Assembly: GCA_937897785.1 (NCBI GenBank)
Contig: CALCNB010000288.1
Location: forward strand, 1-7,253
Reading direction: 5' to 3'
From: an uncultured Cellvibrionales bacterium
GTDB taxonomy: Bacteria > Pseudomonadota > Gammaproteobacteria > Pseudomonadales > UBA7434
DNA: 7,253 bases
Made by a program: the position numbers and the translations under genes. The first letter of the stretch is position 1, and each line of letters opens with the position of its first letter. Below are positions 1 through 5,960 of this stretch, in pieces. A model generated the notes under the pieces. The model saw only the letters and a program-made list of their open reading frames with translations. It was not told where the DNA came from and searched no databases.

Positions 1-1143
1 CGTTAACTTACCTAACAAGTTAGGCAGAACTTTACCTACCGCTTTTACAGCGCCCGTCTCGGTCAACACCATATTTAAGGGTGCACTTCTGCCGCGGCGA
101 TTACCTTTATGAAAATTATCAATTAAGTTTTGATCGTTTGTATAAGAATGAACCGTTTCAACATGACCGCTTTCAACGCCAAACTCATCATCGATCGCTT
201 TTAATAGCGGCACAATCGCATTGGTAGTACAGGACGCTGCCGAAATAATCGTATCCTTGTCATCGAAGCAGTCATCATTAATGCCGGAGACAATATTTTT
301 CATATCACCCTTGCCTGGCGCGGTTAAAATGACCTTTGCCGTTCCTTTTGACTTTAAATGCAAACCCAGTCCATCAAAATCACGCCATATACCCGTGTTA
401 TCAACAATTAAAGCATTATTAATTCCGTAAGCGGTATAGTCGATATTATCCGGCGCATCGGCATAAATCACTTTAATCTCATTACCGTTAGCAATGAAAG
501 CGCCCCGCTCTTCATCAACCCTCACTGTCCCGTTAAAGTCGCCATGCACTGAATCTCTCTGCAATAAGGATGCTCGCTTGATAAGGTCTTGGTCGCCGCC
601 TTTTCGAACCACAATAGCTCTAAGGCGAAGATTGTCACCACCGCCTGTTTTTTCTATCAGCAATCTGGCCATTAACCTACCAATGCGACCAAAACCATAT
701 AACACCACGTCTTGAGGTGCCGACAAGGGCTTTTGTTTAAGTCCGATCAGACCAGAGACTTGTTGAGCCACATAATCCTCTAAAGAGACTTTCTTACCAG
801 TACTGTCTCTGTCATCACCTTCGAAGAAATACTGAGCCGCTATTCGACCAATATCGATATGAGCATGACCCAGATCATGTGCAGCGAGTGCCCGTAAAAT
901 AGGAAATGTTTCAAATTCAGATAATTCACTGGTCTCTATCTGACGGACAGCGCGGTGGTCTTGCATAATCTCAATTACCGAGCGATTGACTAGAGGATGC
1001 CCATAAATATAGGTCTTGACATTATTTTTACGATAGAGCTTGCCTACCAGTGGAATCATACCTTCCGCAAGGGCTTCACGCTCTTTCCAATCAGCAAAGT
1101 AATCACTGGGTCGCTGACGCTCTTGCTCTTCATATAACTTCAT
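1..1143 (-). CDS. gap: Long-form glyceraldehyde-3-phosphate dehydrogenase, 3' end missing
   Basis: Partial gene: the first 381 codons are present and the reading frame runs off the left edge with no stop. GAPDH oxidises glyceraldehyde 3-phosphate with phosphate to 1,3-bisphosphoglycerate in cytosolic glycolysis, or runs in reverse. Residues 1-141 form an N-terminal extension absent from classical GAPDH of about 330 residues. The dinucleotide-binding motif GFGRIGR is at 150-156, and DSVHG follows the cofactor fold. The catalytic Cys305 lies in SAASCTTNA, and the base His332 lies in VHSYTNDQ. RRGRSAP near 349-355 is also typical of the family. The extension has a His-rich patch, HDLGHAHID, at 89-97. 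The strand after the glycine loop ends in AIVVRK instead of the usual Asp that selects NAD, so NADP use is possible (inference). The start is an ATG with GGAG 7 nt upstream. The enzyme family is certain; the role of this long paralogue is not. Confidence 0.95.
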   Translation of the reverse strand, partial: MKLYEEQERQRPSDYFADWKEREALAEGMIPLVGKLYRKNNVKTYIYGHPLVNRSVIEIMQDHRAVRQIETSELSEFETFPILRALAAHDLGHAHIDIGRIAAQYFFEGDDRDSTGKKVSLEDYVAQQVSGLIGLKQKPLSAPQDVVLYGFGRIGRLMARLLIEKTGGGDNLRLRAIVVRKGGDQDLIKRASLLQRDSVHGDFNGTVRVDEERGAFIANGNEIKVIYADAPDNIDYTAYGINNALIVDNTGIWRDFDGLGLHLKSKGTAKVILTAPGKGDMKNIVSGINDDCFDDKDTIISAASCTTNAIVPLLKAIDDEFGVESGHVETVHSYTNDQNLIDNFHKGNRRGRSAPLNMVLTETGAVKAVGKVLPNLLGKLT

Positions 1144-1150
1144 GCAAACA

Positions 1151-1154
1151 CTCC
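1151..1154 (-). promoter_or_regulatory. Ribosome binding site of the GAPDH gene
   Basis: GGAG on the minus strand lies 7 nt before the ATG at 1143. It supports the chosen start, which also gives an N-terminus resembling other long-form GAPDHs. Confidence 0.75.
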
Positions 1155-1182
1155 GATTTTTATAAAAAAGACTCGCTTTTAA

Positions 1183-1213
1183 ATTATAGCGATGGATTAT
1201 CCCGACCTTTCAA
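1183..1213 (-). promoter_or_regulatory. Candidate sigma-70 promoter of the GAPDH gene
   Basis: On the minus strand a perfect TATAAT (1183-1188) is preceded by TTGAAA (1208-1213). The spacer is 19 bp, longer than the preferred 17, so the -10 assignment is firmer than the -35. It lies 40-45 bp upstream of the start codon, in the only gap between xthA and GAPDH, which suggests that GAPDH has its own promoter. Confidence 0.45.
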
Positions 1214-1232
1214 TCAGTCGGCAATGACTGAT
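1213..1232. repeat. 7-bp inverted repeat next to the GAPDH promoter
   Basis: ATCAGTC and GACTGAT are perfect inverted arms around the 6-nt spacer GGCAAT. The dyad touches the edge of the candidate -35 box and lies upstream of it with respect to GAPDH. No T-run follows on either strand, so a protein-binding operator is more plausible than an intrinsic terminator for xthA. The regulator is unknown, and a chance occurrence cannot be excluded. Confidence 0.45.
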
Positions 1233-1303
1233 GCCATCATGTGGAAATATTGTCAGTATAAAAGGTAGAAATTAAGCCTGAGTAGATGAAAGAAAAATAC
1301 ATT

Positions 1304-2071
1304 TTAATCGGTAAAATCAATAATCACCGGCGCATGATCAGAAAAACGCTGATCACGAAAAACAGATACAGCAGAAGCTCGAGATTTGAGTCCAGGCGTG
1401 ATCACTGGATAGTCTAATCGCCAACCAACATTATTTGCATAGGCTTGACCTCTATTCGACCACCAAGTGTATTCATCGGCGTCTTGATTTAATAGGCGGA
1501 AGCCATCGATATAACCAACCTCATCAAATAGGGTATCAAGCCAAGCACGCTCTTCGGGTAGAAAACCGGAATTTTTCTGGTTCGGTTTCCAGTTCTTTAG
1601 GTCAATTGGCTTATGGCAGGTATTCCAATCGGCGCAAATAATGTACTCACGACGCTTTCTACGAAGGGATTTAAAGTGCGGCATAATCTGCTCATGAAAG
1701 GACAGCTTGCGAGCAAGCGCCTCGTCATTACTAGACCCTGAAGGAACATACATAGACACCACACTAATGCCATCAAAATCAGCCTGTATATAGCGTGCTT
1801 GAGAATCGCAAGGCTCCCAGCCTAAGCCTCGAGTCACTTTATTGGGCTTTTTCCGACAATAAAGCGCAGTGCCGCTATAACCCTTTTTTTCAGCATCGTA
1901 GTAATAACAATGATAACCGTCGGGATAAAACAGACGCTCATCGAGCTGAGACTCATGCGCTTTCGTTTCTTGGATACAAACCACGTCAGCATGCTGAGTG
2001 CTTAACCATTCAAAAAAGCCTTTACGTTGAGCGGCTCTAATACCGTTGACATTAACCGTGATAACTCGCAT
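1304..2071 (-). CDS. xthA: Exodeoxyribonuclease III, AP endonuclease (Crc-like branch)
   Basis: A 255-residue enzyme of the exonuclease III / endonuclease-exonuclease-phosphatase family, close to the E. coli XthA length of 268. The family cleaves DNA 5' of abasic sites and degrades duplex DNA 3' to 5' in base excision repair. The expected active-site residues are all visible: Asn7 (NVNG), Glu35 (QETK), Tyr108 (MYVPSG), Asp148 and Asn150 (ADWN), Asp220 (RLDY), and Asp245-His246 (SDHAP). The pattern around MRVITVNVNGI and RRKRREYI recalls the Pseudomonas regulator Crc, but Crc has lost these catalytic residues and this protein keeps them, so I call it an enzyme. The ATG at 2071 has AGGTG 5 nt upstream and places Asn7 exactly as in E. 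coli. The frame stays open to an ATG at 2203, but those 44 extra codons do not resemble the family. It is divergent from murI. Confidence 0.93.
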   Translation of the reverse strand: MRVITVNVNGIRAAQRKGFFEWLSTQHADVVCIQETKAHESQLDERLFYPDGYHCYYYDAEKKGYSGTALYCRKKPNKVTRGLGWEPCDSQARYIQADFDGISVVSMYVPSGSSNDEALARKLSFHEQIMPHFKSLRRKRREYIICADWNTCHKPIDLKNWKPNQKNSGFLPEERAWLDTLFDEVGYIDGFRLLNQDADEYTWWSNRGQAYANNVGWRLDYPVITPGLKSRASAVSVFRDQRFSDHAPVIIDFTD

Positions 2072-2076
2072 AACAG

Positions 2077-2081
2077 CACCT
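2077..2081 (-). promoter_or_regulatory. xthA: Ribosome binding site of xthA
   Basis: AGGTG on the minus strand sits 5 nt before the ATG at 2071. It decides between this start and the longer open frame beginning at 2203. Confidence 0.6.
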
Positions 2082-2252
2082 GTATAAAATGGCGTCACAA
2101 AAAGCGCTTGGCCGGTAATAAGAATGGAAAAGAATCGCGAAAATTGAATAACTAAGCCAAAGGAATAATAACCAAATTGCTCTTTATTTAGCAAGTTTGG
2201 CATGCCGAGCTAGTGAAGTAGCTTTGAAACAATTAAGCCACTATATAACAGC

Positions 2253-2270
2253 TATCACTTCTCTGTGATA
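2253..2270. repeat. 6-bp inverted repeat in the murI leader
   Basis: TATCAC and GTGATA are perfect arms around a 6-nt spacer, about 40 bp upstream of the murI start. The arms point outward compared with a CRP site (TGTGA-N6-TCACA), so I do not call it CRP. It could be an operator or a small leader hairpin. Confidence 0.35.
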
Positions 2271-2296
2271 AGATAAGTCCCTCTTTTTTGAGGATT

Positions 2297-2302
2297 AGGA
2301 GA
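2297..2302 (+). promoter_or_regulatory. murI: Ribosome binding site fixing a TTG start for murI
   Basis: AGGAGA lies 9 nt before the TTG at 2312. It overlaps the sequence that would be coding if the upstream TTG at 2288 were used, so it favours 2312 as the start. Confidence 0.7.
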
Positions 2303-2311
2303 ATTGCCATC

Positions 2312-3172
2312 TTGGCAAAACGTAATAAATCATCTTCGCTTCCATTCGACTCAGCCTCAACTGTATCAGATCGAACACAGTCGGGCTTGCAGCGTATTTT
2401 GGTGTTTGATTCAGGCGTGGGCGGATTAAGTATTTGTCAAGAAATTATGATCGCTTGTGAAGATATAGAGATTCACTACCTGAGTGACAACAAAGGATTC
2501 CCCTATGGAGAGACACCAGAACAACAGTTAATCGCCAATGCCAGCGCCCTTCTATTAACCGCGGTTCAATTAATAAAGCCAGCTCTGATCGTCATTGCCT
2601 GTAACACCGCCAGTACGGTTGTACTGCCTTCATTAAGAGAGAAGATAAACGTGCCTATAGTCGGCGTGGTGCCGGCTATTAAAACGGCAGCGCAGTTAAG
2701 CAAGAGCTTTGCCCTACTCGCCACACCTGCAACCATTTCGCGTCGCTACACTGATGATCTAATAGCAACCTATGCAAGTGATAAAACCGTAATTAAACTT
2801 GGCAGTAGCGAGCTAGTTAGGCATATTGAGGCTCACTTGCATGGCGATGATTTAGATCGCAATTTACTGATCGAGATTATCAATCAAATCAAACAGCAAG
2901 CGCCTGACCAAGCCATTGATACGGTAGTACTAGGTTGTACACACTTTCCCTTGATTAAGACAGAATTTGAAAGAATACAGCCCGACTGGAAATGGATAGA
3001 TTCAGGCCGGGCTATTGCCAATCGCGTCAAGGAAGTACTCGATCAGAACGACATTAAATCAATGGTCAAAGAAAAAAAACGGCATAGCGCATGGTTGACG
3101 GAATGGCATGACGGCGATCAATTAAAAGCATTATTCGATCGTTATGGTTTTGAACGACTAAAAACGCTCTAA
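2312..3172 (+). CDS. murI: Glutamate racemase
   Basis: Converts L-glutamate to D-glutamate in the cytosol, without a cofactor, for the peptidoglycan stem peptide. From the TTG at 2312 the protein has 286 residues; E. coli MurI has 285. Motifs in order: VFDSGVGGLS with Asp33-Ser34, PYGE near 64-67, the first catalytic cysteine Cys97 in ACNTAST, and the second, Cys209, in GCTHFPL. The first 27 or so residues form a Ser- and Lys-containing tail before the core begins at RILVFDSG. The frame extends upstream to another TTG at 2288 (294 residues), but the AGGAGA ribosome binding site fits 2312. There is no ATG in frame before the core; the first in-frame ATG lies past the DSGVGG motif, so a non-ATG start is needed. 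It is divergent from xthA and convergent with the AsmA-like gene, 33 bp away, so it is probably transcribed alone. Confidence 0.95.
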   Translation: MAKRNKSSSLPFDSASTVSDRTQSGLQRILVFDSGVGGLSICQEIMIACEDIEIHYLSDNKGFPYGETPEQQLIANASALLLTAVQLIKPALIVIACNTASTVVLPSLREKINVPIVGVVPAIKTAAQLSKSFALLATPATISRRYTDDLIATYASDKTVIKLGSSELVRHIEAHLHGDDLDRNLLIEIINQIKQQAPDQAIDTVVLGCTHFPLIKTEFERIQPDWKWIDSGRAIANRVKEVLDQNDIKSMVKEKKRHSAWLTEWHDGDQLKALFDRYGFERLKTL

Positions 3173-3194
3173 AATCCAATATGATGCCAGCGTT
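3163..3194. repeat. Weak inverted repeat at the murI / AsmA-like convergence
   Basis: AACGCT (3163-3168) and AGCGTT (3189-3194) could pair across a 20-nt loop at the end of murI. No T-run follows, so I do not call it a terminator. No better candidate is present in the 33-bp gap. Confidence 0.2.
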
Positions 3195-3205
3195 AGTTGC
3201 CGAGA

Positions 3206-3967
3206 TTAATTAAACAAGCTCTTCAGCATTGATTTAGCCTGCTTGGCTTTATCACCTAAAGATTCTCTTAAAGCTTTATCAAGCTGTCGATCAAGCTCTC
3301 TCTCAACCGCCTTATCCAATACCTCAAGCTTCACCTGCTGGCGAAGCTGTTCCAGTAGATGATCAAGAATAAGGCGCATAGCCTCATCCACACTCACACC
3401 ATTATCAGGCTGCCCAATATCGTTAACGATAATCGATGGCACGCGAAGTGTCGTCTGACCCAGTTGGCTTGATTGCACCGAGACCGATGCTGAAGAAAAC
3501 TCAAATTTAGCAATAGCAACGTCTGGCAATGATTTTGTTGAATCGATATCGGCACTTGAATCAGCTACCGACTGTTCGCCAGAGAGCTTTTTTCGCAACA
3601 CATCAAGGTTAAGACGCTTACCTTTTTGTTCAGCATTAACATGCGCGCCTTTGATTTCAATCGAATCGATTATCACAATGGAATCAAAAATACTAAGCGG
3701 TGCGGCATCGATAGACAGACTTTCCACACTGATTGCATTAACAGCCGAAAACCCCACTGGATTTTTAACGCTAAATTCAGTTAATGTGATTTGTCCGGTA
3801 AATAAATTAACATCAACATTGGACACAGCTATAGCTACGCCTAAGAGTGACTCACCGCGATCATTGATGGTCGACTTGACGACGCCACCAAGATTATTGA
3901 TCAGCAAGATTAATATCAGCGTCGAAAGCATTGCTATAGCAATGAAGAGTTTTAAAAGAATTTTCAT
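3206..3967 (-). CDS. Membrane-anchored AsmA-like protein, function unknown
   Basis: A 253-residue protein. Residues 4-24 form one strongly hydrophobic segment after a short Lys-containing start, with no lipobox, so it is probably a signal anchor holding the rest in the periplasm. The following part (GVAIAVSNVDVNLFTGQITL, then NPVGF, then DSIVIIDSIEIKGAHVN) has the alternating beta pattern and wording of AsmA-family N-terminal regions. That large family acts in the bacterial envelope, and its long members move or organise lipids. This one is far shorter than the typical AsmA length of about 600. Residues from about 190 to the end are different: a highly charged, probably helical tail (AVERELDRQL, KALRESLGDK). 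I chose the ATG at 3967, with AGGAG 8 nt upstream; a TTG directly before it is also in frame. It has a leader of 164 bp and no obvious operon partner. No specific function can be given. Confidence 0.75.
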   Translation of the reverse strand: MKILLKLFIAIAMLSTLILILLINNLGGVVKSTINDRGESLLGVAIAVSNVDVNLFTGQITLTEFSVKNPVGFSAVNAISVESLSIDAAPLSIFDSIVIIDSIEIKGAHVNAEQKGKRLNLDVLRKKLSGEQSVADSSADIDSTKSLPDVAIAKFEFSSASVSVQSSQLGQTTLRVPSIIVNDIGQPDNGVSVDEAMRLILDHLLEQLRQQVKLEVLDKAVERELDRQLDKALRESLGDKAKQAKSMLKSLFN

Positions 3968-3975
3968 CAAACTGA

Positions 3976-3980
3976 CTCCT
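3976..3980 (-). promoter_or_regulatory. Ribosome binding site of the AsmA-like gene
   Basis: AGGAG on the minus strand lies 8 nt before the ATG at 3967 and 5 nt before the in-frame TTG at 3970. The ATG is the better start. Confidence 0.7.
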
Positions 3981-3992
3981 TAGGTATTATTG

Positions 3993-4091
3993 CCTGCTAT
4001 GCGCGCAAGAAATAATCAAAATTAGTTCGCTATAAAATAATGCAATAGTCGCCAAGTTGGCTTTAAAAGATCACACGAGAACTATAGCAGG
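3993..4091. repeat. Long-range 8-bp inverted repeat in the AsmA-like leader
   Basis: CCTGCTAT (3993-4000) and ATAGCAGG (4084-4091) are perfect inverted copies 83 bp apart, in the intergenic region between the response regulator and the AsmA-like gene. They could bracket a looped regulatory region or a folded leader, or be chance. I see no strong promoter inside. The end of the response regulator gene lacks a clear terminator; only a short T-run (around 4111-4115 on the minus strand) follows it. Confidence 0.25.
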
Positions 4092-4131
4092 AATGATGGG
4101 GTAATCAGAAAAAAAGAGTAAAATTATAAGA

Positions 4132-5784
4132 CTAGGCAGCAAGCCTTAACTTATCGATATCACGACTAATCGCTTCATAACGATCATATACACTATGGGA
4201 CTCAGACAAATCAGATAATCCTGAAAGTAGCTCATCGGCTTCAGCAAGCATGGCCATGTTATCGGTGTCTGCCTCGATCATTTTTTGAATAGTGAGAACT
4301 AAATTAAGTTTTAACTCAATGTTAGTCGGATGCTCTTTGATAGCTTGTCGAAAATGATCTATCGCGTCTTCTAACTTTCCTTGTTCGTACAGTAATTTTC
4401 CTTGTTGATTAATATTGGCAGCATTAATTAATGCCGCTTTTTCATCACAAACTTGCTTAATAGTGCTTAACTGCAATTTAATTAAAGAATCACTCGTATC
4501 GGCTTCAGACAATGATTGAGCCACATCAACACCTTGCTCATCCCAGTTAATGGATAACAAGGCATTGACCATATCTAAGCCCAAGCCAGCATCAATGTCC
4601 TCATACTGAGAATATTGATGGTAAAGAGCCTTACATTGCTCTATCGCCTGATAAATTTGACCTTGCTGCGCAACGGCTTTGACTTCAATCAACTTTGCCT
4701 GCATGAGTGCCTGCTCATTATTCGCATGCTTTTTCTTTACCTGATGGCACAGTGAATAACACTCTTTGATGATATGCTCATTGCCAGATTGTTGTAGCTT
4801 CTCTTTTTCAAGCAGGCACCGCGCTAAACCTAAAGAATGCTCATAAGAACCATGACAGGAATTAACACCAATTCTTATTAACTGACGAAATGCTTTTTCC
4901 ACCGCCAAATAGTCATGATTCATCGTTGCAATCTCAACTAGGCGGATATAGCGCATAATACCTAGAGGAGAAATCACTGTCGCTCGTTCTAATACGGTCT
5001 GAGCTATTTCAGACTTACCTAAGGCCAATTCAACATCGACGATACGATCAAATACCTGTGGATCCTCACAACCATGATCCATCAATTCATAGAGAACTCG
5101 CTTTGCAGCTGACCAATCCTGCAAGCCTATCATAGCGCGAGCACAGCCTAAGCTAGCCCATTCCTGGCGCTTTTCCGCCATCATGTCTTGATAAAACGTC
5201 TGTGCTTCTGAGAAGTTATTCGCTTGAAGTAAAAGCTCACCAAACATTTTTTTAGTTTTAGTTGGGTATTGATCAGTATCAACCAATAGCGCTTCGACAG
5301 ATGCAAGTGCAGCTGTCATATTGTCGTTATCTAAGGCCAAATAAACCGAATTAAAATACCGCTTCTCTTTAAAAGCGGTATTAACACGTTGCTCAAAGGT
5401 TGACTGAGTAAACGGCTTAACAAGAAAGTCGTCAGGCTTATGCTCAAGCGTGCCCATTAATACTGCTCGCGTCGAACCTGCTGTCATGATGATGTAAACC
5501 GCAGAAGCCTTAATTATTTGCCTTGCACGTAACTCTTCTAAAACTTGCAGACCCGTCTTGCCTTTACTCAACTGATAATCACAGATAATAAGATCGTAAT
5601 CATGCTCATCACAACGCAATACCGCCTCTTCACCCGATTTAGCGAGATCAACATGATCAATGCCAATACCTTTTAGCATTGCCTTAAGCGACATTCGCAT
5701 ATCCGATATCGCCTCAACAATAAGCGCTGATTTTTGAGTGTATTGCAGAGGCAAAGATTGCTTGGTCATATATCGAGGCTTCAT
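4132..5784 (-). CDS. Response regulator: receiver domain fused to TPR-like repeats
   Basis: A 550-residue cytosolic protein. Residues about 18-137 are a CheY-like receiver: Asp69 in IICDYQL is the phosphoacceptor, Thr101 in MTAG the switch threonine, and Lys123 in VKPF the conserved lysine. The acidic pair after the first strand is Glu24-Ala25, so one of the two usual acidic residues is missing. From about 145 on, the chain is helical and repeat-like; the clearest TPR is near 460-490 (GKLLYEQGKLEDAIDHFRQA). There is no DNA-binding, GGDEF, EAL or kinase domain, so output is probably through protein-protein contact (inference). No sensor kinase is adjacent. I chose the ATG at 5784; an in-frame TTG precedes it and another ATG lies at 5769. 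None has a good ribosome binding site, so the start is uncertain by a few residues. It follows meaB in the same direction but across 176 bp, so it is probably a separate unit. Confidence 0.9.
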   Translation of the reverse strand: MKPRYMTKQSLPLQYTQKSALIVEAISDMRMSLKAMLKGIGIDHVDLAKSGEEAVLRCDEHDYDLIICDYQLSKGKTGLQVLEELRARQIIKASAVYIIMTAGSTRAVLMGTLEHKPDDFLVKPFTQSTFEQRVNTAFKEKRYFNSVYLALDNDNMTAALASVEALLVDTDQYPTKTKKMFGELLLQANNFSEAQTFYQDMMAEKRQEWASLGCARAMIGLQDWSAAKRVLYELMDHGCEDPQVFDRIVDVELALGKSEIAQTVLERATVISPLGIMRYIRLVEIATMNHDYLAVEKAFRQLIRIGVNSCHGSYEHSLGLARCLLEKEKLQQSGNEHIIKECYSLCHQVKKKHANNEQALMQAKLIEVKAVAQQGQIYQAIEQCKALYHQYSQYEDIDAGLGLDMVNALLSINWDEQGVDVAQSLSEADTSDSLIKLQLSTIKQVCDEKAALINAANINQQGKLLYEQGKLEDAIDHFRQAIKEHPTNIELKLNLVLTIQKMIEADTDNMAMLAEADELLSGLSDLSESHSVYDRYEAISRDIDKLRLAA

Positions 5785-5803
5785 CAATGGATAAGGAGTA
5801 ATT

Positions 5804-5836
5804 AGTATAGATTGAGATTGGCTTTGTGCTTGTCAA
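5804..5836 (-). promoter_or_regulatory. Possible promoter elements of the response regulator gene
   Basis: On the minus strand a perfect TTGACA (5831-5836) and a near-consensus TATACT (5804-5809) precede the gene. They are 21 bp apart, too far for a standard sigma-70 promoter, so only one of them may be real, or the promoter may depend on an activator. Confidence 0.3.
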
Positions 5837-5853
5837 CTGTTGGGCAAAACAGT
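5836..5853. repeat. 6-bp inverted repeat abutting the TTGACA box
   Basis: ACTGTT and AACAGT are perfect arms around the 6-nt spacer GGGCAA. The dyad shares one base with the TTGACA at 5831-5836 and lies just upstream of it relative to the response regulator gene, where an operator would be expected. No regulator is known. Confidence 0.3.
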
Positions 5854-5881
5854 AAAAGTGTGCAGAAAAATCCACTGAAGG

Positions 5882-5930
5882 AAATCCGCATTAAATAGAG
5901 GATTTACCTTACATTATGATTATAAATCAT
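5882..5930. repeat. AT-rich inverted repeats downstream of meaB
   Basis: Two dyads lie in this AT-rich gap: AAATCC/GGATTT (5882-5887 and 5900-5905, 12-nt spacer) and ATGATT/AATCAT (5916-5921 and 5925-5930, 3-nt loop). They follow meaB and might help end its transcript, but neither is GC-rich or followed by a clear T-run, so no intrinsic terminator is called. Confidence 0.25.
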
Positions 5931-5960
5931 TGTTATTATGAATTTTTTGTGGCGAGTTAT

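Larger units (their letters stand above)
2072..2311. other. Divergent intergenic region between xthA and murI
   Basis: These 240 bp must hold the promoters of both divergent genes. I see no confident -35/-10 pair for either: TTGAAA at 2224-2229 and TATAAC at 2244-2249 are only 14 bp apart. Short dyads are present: the palindromes AAGCGCTT (2102-2109) and GGCATGCC (2199-2206), AGCTA/TAGCT (2208-2212 and 2219-2223), and TATCAC/GTGATA nearest murI. The open frame on the minus strand from 2203 to 2072 looks non-genic. Confidence 0.5.

Noticed and set aside
1050..1268. 72-residue plus-strand open frame spanning the GAPDH start and its promoter
   Set aside because: It overlaps the GAPDH coding start antisense, and its peptide has no recognisable features.
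2072..2203. 44-codon in-frame N-terminal extension of xthA starting at 2203
   Set aside because: It does not resemble the exonuclease III family, and the ATG at 2071 has a ribosome binding site and the correct spacing to Asn7.
2253..2270. CRP site upstream of murI
   Set aside because: The half-sites point outward (ATCAC-N6-GTGAT), not in the TGTGA-N6-TCACA orientation.
3965..3970. Tandem TTG-ATG starts, seen both here and at 5782-5787, as a shared translational signal
   Set aside because: Two cases are too few, and only the AsmA-like gene has a ribosome binding site, which fits the ATG.
3651..3983. 110-residue plus-strand open frame
   Set aside because: It lies antisense inside the AsmA-like gene, has no ribosome binding site, and its product resembles nothing known.
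5911..5940. Possible Fur box in the AT-rich gap after meaB
   Set aside because: ATGATTATAAATCAT is palindromic, but its right half departs from the Fur consensus (TGATAAT-N-ATTATCA) at most positions.
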